43,953 bases of DNA from CAYJAZ01 sp964369185 (GTDB taxonomy: Bacteria; Desulfobacterota; Desulfovibrionia; Desulfovibrionales; Desulfovibrionaceae). Positions 7,929 through 16,867 of this stretch are shown here, in pieces. Both the position numbers and the translations under genes were made by a program. How positions within the stretch are numbered: position 1 is the stretch's first letter; every line of letters begins with the position of its first letter. The notes beneath the pieces were generated by a model. That model was not told the DNA's origin and did no database searches. It saw nothing but the letters and a program-made list of their open reading frames with translations. The stretch lies in assembly GCA_964369185.1 (NCBI GenBank), contig CAYJEN010000009.1, forward strand, positions 1-43,953, read 5' to 3'.

Positions 7929-10055
7929 GTGAAGCAAGAATTATTAACAAAGCTAGCATGGGATTGCCAAGATTTTCTCTGTTATATGTCTGATGTAGAG
8001 ACATATGAGCTTTACTATATAAACCAAGCTCTAAAAAATGCTTTTGGTTTTACCTCCGATGATGACTATAAAGGTAAACTTTGTTATAAAGTATTGCAAC
8101 ATAAAGATGAACCTTGTGAGTTTTGTAATAATTCAAAACTTGTTGAAGGTGAAAAAATTATCTGGGAAATTCAAAATCCTGTTGCAGGTGGACGATTTTC
8201 ACTTGTTGATACTCTTGTAAACTGCGAGGGAAGAAAGGTAAGAGTTGAACTGGCTTTTGATATTTCAAAGCATCATGAAGAAGTAGAATCCCTTTCTCAA
8301 AAACTTAGCATTGAAGCAACCTTAGTTCGCTGCGTGCAAACCCTTATGGAAAATTCGGAAATAGATGAAGCTATTACAAGTCTTTTAGCTATAGTTGGCG
8401 AATTCTATTCTTCTGAAAGTGCGTTTCTTTATGAAATTGATTATATAGAAAAAACAGCTTATAATACATATACTTGGTTTAACCCTAATTTTCCTATACC
8501 ATACGAAACTAATGAAAAAATTCCACTGGAAGAAGTGCAATTTATTCTTGATGCATTTGAAACTCAAGGTGAAATTAGTATCAGTAGTGTTGAAGAAGAA
8601 ATTGAAAAAAATTCACTTTTCTATCAACTACTAAAACGACAAAATGTGCATTCACTTATGATTGTGCCAATCTATACAAATAATAAAGTTGTTGGATTTA
8701 TCGGAGTTGATAACCTTATCAGAAAAGAAAAGGTGTTTTCTCTTCTTCATTCAGTAGCAGTTTTTGCACATGATGATCTTGTTAAAAGACGACTAAAGGA
8801 TCAATTAGAATATCTTAGCTATACGGATTCCCTTACAGGTGTTGAAAATAGAAATAAATTCAATATGATGATAGATGAAGTTGAAGCTAATCCACCAAAA
8901 ACTTTAGGTATAGTTTATATAGATGTTAACGGATTAAAAAAAATAAACGAGCACTATGGTCATCATTACGGCGACTATATTCTTAAAACTATAGCAAGCG
9001 AAGTAAGTTTACATTTACCTGAAAATATTTATAGAATTGCCGGTGATGTGTTTATTGCACTTTGCCCAAATGCTAAACAAGATGAATTCAATGCTACAAT
9101 AGCTAAACTTAGAAAAGCAGGGGCTGAAAATAAAGAATATTCTTTTTCAGTAGGCAGTGAATGGCAAAGTAAAAAAATTGATGTTTTGCGAGGTATTACA
9201 AATTCTGATGAAATAATGTATACCGAAAAACAAAACTACTATAAAACTATTGTAAATAATGAAGTACCACATAGAACAAATGCTGTTGAGATAGTACTTT
9301 ATGAACTCCGTCAAGGTTATTTTAGTTTGTATCTACAACCAAAAGTAGAACTTACAAGCGGTAAAATTGTTGAAGCTGAAGCTTTAGTCAGAAAAAGAAA
9401 TGAAAGAGGTGAATTAGTTCGACCGGATAAATTTATTCCAATATATGAGCATGATGGAACAATAAATCATGTAGATTTCTTTATACTTGAACAAGTTTGC
9501 ATATTGCTTCAAAAGCTTATCCGCGTGGGGAAAGAGCTTAAAATTTCAATTAACTTTTCTCGTGTTACTTTTATGCAGTATGATTTGGTTGAGAAAGTTA
9601 TAGAAATTGCTTCAAAATATAATATACCTCACGAACTTCTGCAAATAGAAATAACTGAGAGTATTGACAAAATGGATCTTGAATTTTTTAGTAAGAAACT
9701 TCTTGCAATTCAAGAAGCCGGTTTTGGTATTTCATTAGATGATTTCGGAGCATGCTATTCAAATCTAGTAATGCTTTTAGTCAATCATTTCAGCGAAATA
9801 AAAATTGATAAAAGCCTCATTGATAACATAACTACAAGCGCAGAAAACAGAGTTGTTATTAAGCATCTTATTGAAATGGTGCATCAAATTGGTGCGGCTA
9901 CGTGTATTGTAGAAGGTATTGAAACGGAGGAACAACGTGAAATTCTTATTGAATATGGCTGTCCTCATGGTCAAGGGTATCTTTTTTATCGTCCCCTAGC
10001 TCAAGATGATTTTATAAAAGAGTATGAAAAAAATTTAGAAATGCATAAAGTTTAA
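7929..10055 (+). CDS. PAS-GAF-GGDEF-EAL protein, probable c-di-GMP phosphodiesterase
   Basis: The protein is 708 residues from a GTG at 7929, which has GGGAG six bases upstream. Domains: Cys-containing PAS (about 10-115, with KLCYKVL and DEPCEFC), GAF (about 125-285), GGDEF (about 297-430) and EAL (about 455-700). The GGDEF signature near residue 370 is AGDVF, so cyclase activity is probably lost. The EAL domain keeps EALVR, the Asn of INFS, EITES, DDFG, the Lys of IKIDKS, the Glu of VEGIETEEQ and QGYLF, so it may hydrolyse c-di-GMP. There are no membrane segments; it should be cytosolic. It is divergent from the RTX adhesin gene and convergent with the cyclase at 10116, and shares its PAS type with the partial gene at 1-379. 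The substrate sensed is unknown. Confidence 0.9.
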   Translation: MKQELLTKLAWDCQDFLCYMSDVETYELYYINQALKNAFGFTSDDDYKGKLCYKVLQHKDEPCEFCNNSKLVEGEKIIWEIQNPVAGGRFSLVDTLVNCEGRKVRVELAFDISKHHEEVESLSQKLSIEATLVRCVQTLMENSEIDEAITSLLAIVGEFYSSESAFLYEIDYIEKTAYNTYTWFNPNFPIPYETNEKIPLEEVQFILDAFETQGEISISSVEEEIEKNSLFYQLLKRQNVHSLMIVPIYTNNKVVGFIGVDNLIRKEKVFSLLHSVAVFAHDDLVKRRLKDQLEYLSYTDSLTGVENRNKFNMMIDEVEANPPKTLGIVYIDVNGLKKINEHYGHHYGDYILKTIASEVSLHLPENIYRIAGDVFIALCPNAKQDEFNATIAKLRKAGAENKEYSFSVGSEWQSKKIDVLRGITNSDEIMYTEKQNYYKTIVNNEVPHRTNAVEIVLYELRQGYFSLYLQPKVELTSGKIVEAEALVRKRNERGELVRPDKFIPIYEHDGTINHVDFFILEQVCILLQKLIRVGKELKISINFSRVTFMQYDLVEKVIEIASKYNIPHELLQIEITESIDKMDLEFFSKKLLAIQEAGFGISLDDFGACYSNLVMLLVNHFSEIKIDKSLIDNITTSAENRVVIKHLIEMVHQIGAATCIVEGIETEEQREILIEYGCPHGQGYLFYRPLAQDDFIKEYEKNLEMHKV

Positions 10056-10115
10056 GATAGTTAGAGCATATTTAATATGATTTATCTATTTTCAAAAATG
10101 CTTTAATAGTCTGAT

Positions 10116-11444
10116 TTATGCATCATTTTGTTTCAATGGTTGAACTACACGTGCATTTAGTCTTGCTTGTTTACATGCAAGTTTATTGTCGTACATTTTT
10201 TTATCAACTATTTTAAAGAAGTCGTTAAACTCAGCTTTAGTTTTTTGAGTAAATTTACCAAAACCAAAAGCAAGAGAATAGTTTTTTCCTGTATTGCTAC
10301 TTAATTTTTTGATTTGTTCTTCAACTTTAGAAATAGTTTTTTCTATATCAGCTTCAGAACAATCTGCACGTTCTGTAAGCAAAGAAACAAACTCATCACC
10401 ACCCACACGGAAACTTTTTCCATATTTACTAAAGTTAGAGTTTAGAGAGTAGAATGAGTTTCTAATGGCATTATCGCCTTCTAAGTGACCGAATTGATCG
10501 TTAATAAGTTTTAGGTTGTTCATATCAGAAATAACACACCAAAAGTTTTTATTTGTAACTTCTTCTTCAAATAAGAAATTTAATTCTTCATGATATGCCT
10601 TTGTGTTTAATCCACCGGTAAGTGTGTCAGTAAAGGAGTATTCAAGGAGCATTATTTTCATTTTGTTGGCGACATTTGCAATAAGACCAACTTCATCTTT
10701 TGTATATAGTTCACTTGGGATTTCAATTTTCATATTGCCGGTTTCAGCAATTGCAGACATGGATTTTTCTAATTTAATCAAGCTTGAGCTCATGTGTTTT
10801 GAGAAGAATCTAATGAACAAAACTACAGCGGTTATGAGAAAAATATTTATAAGTAAACCTGAAATTAAAATTTGGTAGACGAGGTTATCATTTTTTTCTA
10901 ATGCAATATTGAGCAATCTTTCTTCTTCACTTGAATAGTCATCAATACTTCCAAAGAATTCGTTTGCAATTGGTGTAACAACTTGAAGCGCATAGAGGGC
11001 ATCGGCATAATTTCCACCAGCCATCCAAATATCAGCAGATAAAATCATACTTTCTTTATAGATATTTTTTTCTTTTATTATGCGTTCAAACTCTGCGCGT
11101 TGAGAGCCTTTTAATAAATTTGAAAATTCATCCATTTTGGAGTCTAGGCTATCAAATGCAAGAATATAATTATTGTAGAGTTTTTGCCTAACAGTTTCGT
11201 CTTCTTGAAGTAGAATATCACGTCCTAAAACACGACATACATACATGTTTCTAATAATGGCACTTAGTTGTTCTTTATGCCTTACATTTTCATTAATAAT
11301 TTTCTCAGAAGAGTCATTTACAACACTAACCGAAAAAAAAGAAAACACACTTATAAATACAATACTTATGATAATAACACACTGAAGTGGAAAAAACTTC
11401 TTTTGAATTGAAGTATTATTTAGCCACATTGTGAAGTTTTTCAT
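10116..11444 (-). CDS. membrane-bound diguanylate cyclase
   Basis: About 442 residues from ATG 11444; an upstream in-frame ATG at 11468 has no ribosome site, whereas AAGG precedes 11444 at a slightly long distance. The N-terminal membrane helix (about 18-40) is followed by a ~155-residue, mostly helical extracytoplasmic region of the four-helix-bundle sensor type, a second helix (about 197-219), a HAMP-like linker and a GGDEF domain (about 274-435). The active site reads RVGGDEF, so the enzyme should make c-di-GMP from two GTP. The RxxD inhibitory site expected five residues before GGDEF is absent, so product inhibition may be weak. It is convergent with the EAL protein. The signal sensed is unknown. 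Confidence 0.9.
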   Translation of the reverse strand: MKNFTMWLNNTSIQKKFFPLQCVIIISIVFISVFSFFSVSVVNDSSEKIINENVRHKEQLSAIIRNMYVCRVLGRDILLQEDETVRQKLYNNYILAFDSLDSKMDEFSNLLKGSQRAEFERIIKEKNIYKESMILSADIWMAGGNYADALYALQVVTPIANEFFGSIDDYSSEEERLLNIALEKNDNLVYQILISGLLINIFLITAVVLFIRFFSKHMSSSLIKLEKSMSAIAETGNMKIEIPSELYTKDEVGLIANVANKMKIMLLEYSFTDTLTGGLNTKAYHEELNFLFEEEVTNKNFWCVISDMNNLKLINDQFGHLEGDNAIRNSFYSLNSNFSKYGKSFRVGGDEFVSLLTERADCSEADIEKTISKVEEQIKKLSSNTGKNYSLAFGFGKFTQKTKAEFNDFFKIVDKKMYDNKLACKQARLNARVVQPLKQNDA

Positions 11445-11468
11445 AAAAAAATTAACCTTTACCTTCAT

Positions 11469-12016
11469 TTGTTTATCGCACGTTTTAGAAGATTATTGTT
11501 AATAATATATTAACTTTGCTATTTCGTCAATAGACTATTGAGAATTTAAAATGATTATTATTGTAATATGCTAAAATATTAAGTGCTATTTTTTTCACAA
11601 GTTGATAAAAAATAGTATCATAATATATAAATTACGAAAGAATTGCTTTTGAAATATGCACTAATTTAATATTCTATACCATAATGTAATTTTGTGTAGA
11701 ACACATAGAACAAGCAAAAGTAAATTTATATTTTATAACTATATGTTTTTATTGATTTATATCTAAATTGTAAAAGATGCTACATAATTAAATTTTATTT
11801 TCATTTGTAAATATAGTTTATTTTCTACTCTTTGGTATCAATCTAATTTAATATATAGAAAAATCTACTGTTTTGTATTAAAATAAGTGATGTTTCTTAT
11901 TTCTTTATTCTGAAAAATTATATAATATGCTGTAATTATAGTATATAATTACATTGGAACGTTGCTTGCTTTATGAGGAATATAGTTTGAAATTATTTGA
12001 GTAAAGAGTAGGTGAA
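11469..12016. other. very AT-rich intergenic region before the urea block
   Basis: About 550 bases with long A and T runs and several TATAAT-like hexamers (for example near 11920 and 11945). It should carry the promoter of the rightward urea operon and of the leftward cyclase gene. No gene, clear operator, NikR-like palindrome or repeat element is visible. Confidence 0.5.
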
Positions 12017-12646
12017 ATGAAAAATTTTGTAATAACAATTGCTAGAGGCTTAGGTAGTGGAGGAAAATACATTGGAACTTTGCTCTCAAAAGAGTTAGGT
12101 ATTCCATGTTATGATAATCAACTCCCTAAAATGCTTGAAGAATATTCAGGAATAAATAAAGCTCTTTTTGCAAGTAGAGATGAAAAGCTTTCTGCTCCTT
12201 ACCTGATAAAAAAACTTAGTGGGTTTCCAACAGAATATGTAGCTTCACCAATGGATAAGGATTTTGTTTCCGATAATAATCTTTATAATATACAATCTGA
12301 ACTAATTCAAGAGCTTGCACGAACTGAATCCTGCATAATAATAGGTAAGTGTGCAAATTATGTTCTTAGAAATCGTAAAAATGTTATGAGCGTATATATT
12401 GAAGCTCCAAGAGCTTATTGCCTTGATAATACAATGGAACTTTTTGGACTAAGTATCGCTGAGGCAAACAAGCTCATCGAACAGACCGATAAATATCGAG
12501 CAGATTATTATCGATACTACACAAATGGTAAATCGTGGACTGACCCAGTAGCATACGATATGACGCTAAATACAGGCAGAATTGAAAAAGAAAATTGCGC
12601 TAAAATTATACTAAGTTATCTTACGATGAAAAACTTCATCAATTAG
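12017..12646 (+). CDS. cytidylate-kinase-like P-loop protein
   Basis: The 209-residue protein starts FVITIARGLGSGGKYIG, which matches the cytidylate-kinase-like family (PF13189): a nucleotide-binding loop ending GSGG(K/R)xI rather than the usual GKS/T. Further family features are the early helix that follows (LLSKELGIPCYD), IIIGKCANYVLRN in the middle, and a late RADYYRYYTNGKSWTDP segment. It is probably a cytosolic nucleotide-dependent kinase, but the substrate is not established for most of the family. It lies 74 bases upstream of urtA on the same strand and may be the first gene of the urea operon, an unusual position. The ATG has AGTAGGTG upstream. Family assignment is fairly sure; the reaction is not. 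Confidence 0.8.
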   Translation: MKNFVITIARGLGSGGKYIGTLLSKELGIPCYDNQLPKMLEEYSGINKALFASRDEKLSAPYLIKKLSGFPTEYVASPMDKDFVSDNNLYNIQSELIQELARTESCIIIGKCANYVLRNRKNVMSVYIEAPRAYCLDNTMELFGLSIAEANKLIEQTDKYRADYYRYYTNGKSWTDPVAYDMTLNTGRIEKENCAKIILSYLTMKNFIN

Positions 12647-12720
12647 TTAGAAATATTACAGAATATTTTTGAAAGTCAAATCTATTTTGTTTTATATAAT
12701 TTCACATTTAGGAGAGTAAA

Positions 12721-13935
12721 ATGGGAAGATCGATTTTTAAAAAGTTTATTGGATTAAGCCTAGCAACTTTACTTGCAGTTTCAAGTTATCCTGAAACTTT
12801 ACAAGCTGCTGATACAGTGAAAGTAGGTTTACTACATTCACTTACTGGTTCAATGGCAATCAGTGAAAAAGCGGTAAGAGATGCAGAAGTTCTAGCAATC
12901 AATGAAATAAATGCTGCCGGTGGTATACTTGGTAAACAAATTGAATATATTGAAGAAGATGGAGCTTCAGAACCTTCAGTTTTTGCAACAAAAGCAGAAA
13001 AATTAGTGGATAGTGAAGGCGTAGCAACAGTCTTTGGTTGCTGGACATCTTCCTCACGAAAAGCTGTAAAACCAATTTTTGAAGATTACGAATCCCTTTT
13101 ATGGTATCCAGTACAATATGAAGGAATGGAAGCATCACCAAATATTATTTATACAGGTGCTGCACCAAACCAACAAATAGTTCCAGCAATTGAATACTTA
13201 TTATCTCAAGGCTATAAAAAATTCTTTTTACTTGGGTCCGACTATGTATTCCCAAGAACCGCAAACATGGTAATAACCACACAATTAAAAGCTCAAGGTG
13301 GCGAAGTTGTGGGTGAAGAATACGCAAGTATGGATCAAACCGATTTTTCAGCTATCATTGGTAAAATTGAAGAAGCAAAACCTGAAGTAATTATCAATAC
13401 ATTAAATGGAACAGGTAACGTTTCTTTCTTCAAACAAATGGCTGAAAAAAATTACTCAAGTGAAGATTATATGACAATGTCATTCTCTATTGCCGAAGAA
13501 GAAGTTGCAACAATCGGAGCTTCAATTTTGAAAGATCACTTAGTTTCATGGAACTATTATCAAACAACAAATACGGCTGAAAATGCTGCATTTGTAAAGG
13601 CTTATAAAGATGCTTTCGGTGCTGACCGTGTAACTTCTGATCCAGCTGAAGCAGCATATGACGCTGTATATCTTTGGAAAGCAGCTGTTGAAAAAGCAGG
13701 TAGTTTTGAAGTTGAAGATGTGCTTGCCGCAATCAAAGAGGGCGGAATTTCTTTCCAAGCTCCTGAAGGTTTAGTAACAATCAATGCTAGCAATCAGCAT
13801 TTAGCAAAGCCTGTACGAGTGGGTAAAGTAAGTGATGACGGTCTTATATATGAAGTATACGCAACTGATTCACCTGTAGAGCCGGATCCATATCTTGCAA
13901 CATACGACTGGGCTAAATCAATTCAAATGCAATAA
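12721..13935 (+). CDS. urtA: urea ABC transporter, substrate-binding protein
   Basis: 404 residues with a Sec signal peptide (about 1-29, ending TLQA) and the periplasmic-binding-protein fold of the amide/urea type. Strong family sequences are LLHSLTGSMAISE, INAAGGILGKQIE, VFGCWTSSSRKAV, LLWYPVQYEGME and IINTLNGTGN. It would capture urea in the periplasm and deliver it to UrtBC. AGGAG precedes the ATG. A strong hairpin lies between this gene and urtB, consistent with making more binding protein than permease. Identity is supported by sequence and by the complete urtBCDE and urease genes that follow. Confidence 0.96.
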   Translation: MGRSIFKKFIGLSLATLLAVSSYPETLQAADTVKVGLLHSLTGSMAISEKAVRDAEVLAINEINAAGGILGKQIEYIEEDGASEPSVFATKAEKLVDSEGVATVFGCWTSSSRKAVKPIFEDYESLLWYPVQYEGMEASPNIIYTGAAPNQQIVPAIEYLLSQGYKKFFLLGSDYVFPRTANMVITTQLKAQGGEVVGEEYASMDQTDFSAIIGKIEEAKPEVIINTLNGTGNVSFFKQMAEKNYSSEDYMTMSFSIAEEEVATIGASILKDHLVSWNYYQTTNTAENAAFVKAYKDAFGADRVTSDPAEAAYDAVYLWKAAVEKAGSFEVEDVLAAIKEGGISFQAPEGLVTINASNQHLAKPVRVGKVSDDGLIYEVYATDSPVEPDPYLATYDWAKSIQMQ

Positions 13936-14011
13936 GTTTCAAATTTCTTCCTACTTACTTGTAATAACATTATAATCGTAAACAAGTGTTTTTCCAAAGT
14001 AGGTTGAATAT

Positions 14012-14051
14012 GAGAGGTAAGAGTAGCCGTGACTGCCTACTTTTACCTCTC
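14012..14051 (+). promoter_or_regulatory. urtA-urtB intercistronic hairpin
   Basis: A continuous 15-bp stem (14012-14026 with 14037-14051, one G-U pair) closes a 10-base loop; the outer arms are GAGAGGTAA and TTACCTCTC. A short A run, not a T run, follows, so it is not a classic terminator. It may protect the urtA message from 3' exonucleases or attenuate read-through. The arms resemble the GAGGGGGAA-type hairpins found elsewhere in the window. Confidence 0.7.
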
Positions 14052-14081
14052 AAAAAATATCTAAGTATAACAGAGGTTTTT

Positions 14082-14984
14082 ATGGAACAGTTTATAACGA
14101 CGCTGTTTAATGGTTTAAGTTTAAGCTCGATAATATTGCTCACGTCAATAGGTCTTGCAATCACATTTGGTCTTATGAAAGTTATTAATATGGCTCATGG
14201 TGAGTTTGTTATGATTGGTGCCTATATGACCTTTGTTATCCAAGAAATATTTAAGGCATTTTTGCCTGTAGATTTTTTATTTTTATACTATTTAGCAGCA
14301 ATTCCGGCGGCATTTATTGTAACATTTTTTCTTGGAAGTCTGCTCGAACATTTTGTAATTTCAAATCTATACGGAAGAGAGATTGACAGTTTACTCGCAA
14401 CTTTTGGAATAAGCATAATATTACAACAGCTTGTACGCACTATTTTTGGTGCACAAGGGGTAAATGTAGAGTCTCCATCGTTTTTAAAAGGTGGGCTTGA
14501 AATTTTAGGTATGACATTTTCATACAATAGAATTTTTATAATTTTTCTTGTATTATTTAGTCTTTTTATGCTTTGGTTTGTTTTGTATAGAATGAACTTT
14601 GGTAAACAAATGCGTGCAGTTATGCAGCATAGAGCAATGGCACAATGTATAGGGATAAACTCACGCAAAGTTGATAATATTACATTTTCACTCGGTTCAG
14701 GGCTTGCAGGAATTGCAGGATGTTCGATTGCTCTTTTGGGGTCGATAGATTCAACAGTCGGTCAAAGTTATATTGTCAATTCATTTATGGCGGTTGTGCT
14801 TGGTGGTGTTGGTAATCTTATGGGTACAGTGCTGGGTGCTTTGATGATTGGATTTACAAGTATTTTTACTGAAAATTACACATCATCATCAATAGCAAAA
14901 GCTCTTGTATTACTGTTAGTTATCACAGTTTTACAGAAAAGACCGCAAGGTTTGTTTGTAATCAAAAGCAGAAGTTTAGACTAG
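14082..14984 (+). CDS. urtB: urea ABC transporter, permease UrtB
   Basis: 300 residues from ATG 14082, which has AGAGG five bases upstream. The frame is open back to 13986, but that longer start would place the intercistronic hairpin inside the gene. It is a hydrophobic LivH-type permease with about eight membrane helices and the family pattern GLAITFGLMKVINMAHGEF near the N-terminus. MGTVLGALMIG and QKRPQGLF are near the C-terminus. With UrtC it forms the channel of the urea importer in the inner membrane. It is 8 bases from urtC. Confidence 0.95.
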   Translation: MEQFITTLFNGLSLSSIILLTSIGLAITFGLMKVINMAHGEFVMIGAYMTFVIQEIFKAFLPVDFLFLYYLAAIPAAFIVTFFLGSLLEHFVISNLYGREIDSLLATFGISIILQQLVRTIFGAQGVNVESPSFLKGGLEILGMTFSYNRIFIIFLVLFSLFMLWFVLYRMNFGKQMRAVMQHRAMAQCIGINSRKVDNITFSLGSGLAGIAGCSIALLGSIDSTVGQSYIVNSFMAVVLGGVGNLMGTVLGALMIGFTSIFTENYTSSSIAKALVLLLVITVLQKRPQGLFVIKSRSLD

Positions 14985-14992
14985 GGATTTTT

Positions 14993-16060
14993 ATGAAAAT
15001 ATTAAACGACTTACATGATAAAATATTTGTTCTTATTCTTCTTATTCTTTGTAGTATGCCAATTTTATTACAAATGGATATTATTCAAAGCACATCAACA
15101 GTATTATTTATAGGAAAATGCATAGCATTCTGTATACTTGTAATCGGTCTTGATCTTATCTGGGGCTATACGGGAATTTTGAGTCTAGGGCACGGGCTAT
15201 ATTTCGCATTAGGCGGATATGCAATGGCTATGTATTTGAAATTACAGGCGACAGGTGGTAAAATTACAGATTTTATGTTCATAGGTGGTCTTAAAGAGCT
15301 TCCACTAGTGTGGGAACCTTTTCAGTCAGCATTTCTAACTCCAATTTTGATTATTGCAGTTCCAGCTGCGGTAGCCGGTATTATAGGATATTTTATATTT
15401 AGAAATAGAGTGAAGGGTGTGTATTTCTCAATTATTTCGCAAGCTTTAACGTGGGCGGCTTACTCTATATTTATTGCACTTTCACCTTATACAAATGGAA
15501 ATACAGGTATAACAGAGATAAAATCTATTTTTGGAAGTATTAAGGGAAATGCGAATATAGATAATATGATGTTATTATTCTATTCCTCGACTTTATTATT
15601 GGCAATAACATATTTTATAGCAAAGTTTCTTGTAAAAAGTAAATTCGGAAAAATCCTTGTTGCGATTCGTGATGGTGAAAATAGAACATACTTTTCAGGA
15701 TATAAAGTAAGTAATTATAAGAATTTTATCTATGTTGTTTCAGCTATTTTTGCAGGAATTGGCGGAGCAGTTTTTGTAAACTTCAATGGAAGCATAACTC
15801 CATCGCAAATGACAATTTCCTATTCAATAATGATGGTTATATGGATAGCGATAGGTGGAAGAGGCACAATTCTAGGGGCAGTTATTGGCGTATTTTTAGT
15901 GAATTTATGTGAATATAATATAAGTTCCGGTAAAATGGTTGAAGCATGGCAATATATAATAGGTATAGCGTTTTGTGTTACAATTATATACTTTAAAGGT
16001 GGTATTGTCGGAACATTGACTGAGTATTTCACTAAAAAGAAATCTCTGATAAAAAATTAA
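14993..16060 (+). CDS. urtC: urea ABC transporter, permease UrtC
   Basis: 355 residues, a LivM-type permease partner of UrtB. Family sequences include DLIWGYTGILSLGHGLYFALGGYAM, LPLVWEPF, and VAIRDGENRTYFSGY facing the ATPase. GGRGTILGAVIG is in the last third. About ten membrane helices can be seen. The start is ATG 14993 with a GGGA element upstream. Spacing of 8 bases to urtB and 21 bases to urtD supports one transcript. Confidence 0.95.
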   Translation: MKILNDLHDKIFVLILLILCSMPILLQMDIIQSTSTVLFIGKCIAFCILVIGLDLIWGYTGILSLGHGLYFALGGYAMAMYLKLQATGGKITDFMFIGGLKELPLVWEPFQSAFLTPILIIAVPAAVAGIIGYFIFRNRVKGVYFSIISQALTWAAYSIFIALSPYTNGNTGITEIKSIFGSIKGNANIDNMMLLFYSSTLLLAITYFIAKFLVKSKFGKILVAIRDGENRTYFSGYKVSNYKNFIYVVSAIFAGIGGAVFVNFNGSITPSQMTISYSIMMVIWIAIGGRGTILGAVIGVFLVNLCEYNISSGKMVEAWQYIIGIAFCVTIIYFKGGIVGTLTEYFTKKKSLIKN

Positions 16061-16081
16061 TTAAATAAAGAGGTTAGAAAT

Positions 16082-16867
16082 ATGAATACTCAACAAGACT
16101 ATGTGCTTGACATAAAAAATATATCGGTAAGTTTTGATGGCTTTTATGCGCTTACAGATGTAAAGGCTAAAGTTAAACGTCATAGTATCCATTTTTTTAT
16201 AGGACCAAATGGCGCAGGAAAAACAACATTACTTGATATAATCTGTGCAAAAACAAAGCCGACAGTCGGGAATATTTTCTTTACTGCAAAAGATAAAAAA
16301 CCTATTAGAATTACAGACTTAAAAGAATATGAAATAGTTCAAAAAGGTATAGGAAGAAAATTCCAAGTACCATCGGTATTTGTAAATCTTTCTGTAGAAG
16401 AAAATATGATTTTATCCTTAAAAGGAAATAAAAATGTTTGGGAGACAATTTTCTATAAAACAACAAAAGAAGAATATGAGAAAATAGATAAAATCCTTGA
16501 TGATGTTAGTCTTACAAGTAGGCGAAATGTACGAGCAGGCTCACTTGCACATGGTGAAAAACAATGGCTTGAAATTGCAATGCAATTAGTGCAAGAACCT
16601 GAAATAATTATGCTTGATGAACCGGCAGCCGGAATGGGTAAACCGGAAACATTTAAAACTGGTGAACTTCTAAAACAAGTAAAAAAATACTGCACAGTTA
16701 TTGTGATTGAACATGATATGGAATTTGTTAAGCAAGTAGCTGATATTGTGACTGTTTTGCATGAGGGCAAAGTTTTGATGGAAGGTAGTATCGATGAAAT
16801 TTTAGCCGATGAAACAGTACAAGCTGTTTACCTCGGTCGTGGAAAGAGTGAGGAGCAGGCATGCTAA
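16082..16867 (+). CDS. urtD: urea ABC transporter, ATP-binding protein UrtD
   Basis: 261 residues of the LivG class. Walker A is GPNGAGKTTLLD; the signature region LAHGEKQWLEIAMQL is the UrtD form of the ABC motif (SHGQKQW in many homologues); Walker B is IIMLDEPAAGM, with the switch His in IEHDMEFV. It pairs with UrtE to power import. The 3' end overlaps urtE by 7 bases, which points to translational coupling. AGAGG precedes the start. Confidence 0.95.
   Translation: MNTQQDYVLDIKNISVSFDGFYALTDVKAKVKRHSIHFFIGPNGAGKTTLLDIICAKTKPTVGNIFFTAKDKKPIRITDLKEYEIVQKGIGRKFQVPSVFVNLSVEENMILSLKGNKNVWETIFYKTTKEEYEKIDKILDDVSLTSRRNVRAGSLAHGEKQWLEIAMQLVQEPEIIMLDEPAAGMGKPETFKTGELLKQVKKYCTVIVIEHDMEFVKQVADIVTVLHEGKVLMEGSIDEILADETVQAVYLGRGKSEEQAC

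Noticed and set aside
11469..12016. NikR or nitrogen-control site before the urea operon
   Set aside because: No matching palindrome or -24/-12 type promoter could be found by eye.
12899..13793. Several minus-strand frames inside urtA
   Set aside because: They overlap the whole of a clear urtA gene and encode Leu/Gln-rich sequences typical of antisense shadows.
13986..14081. Longer start for urtB at 13986
   Set aside because: It lacks a ribosome site, would place the hairpin inside the gene and adds 32 residues not typical of the family; ATG 14082 has AGAGG.
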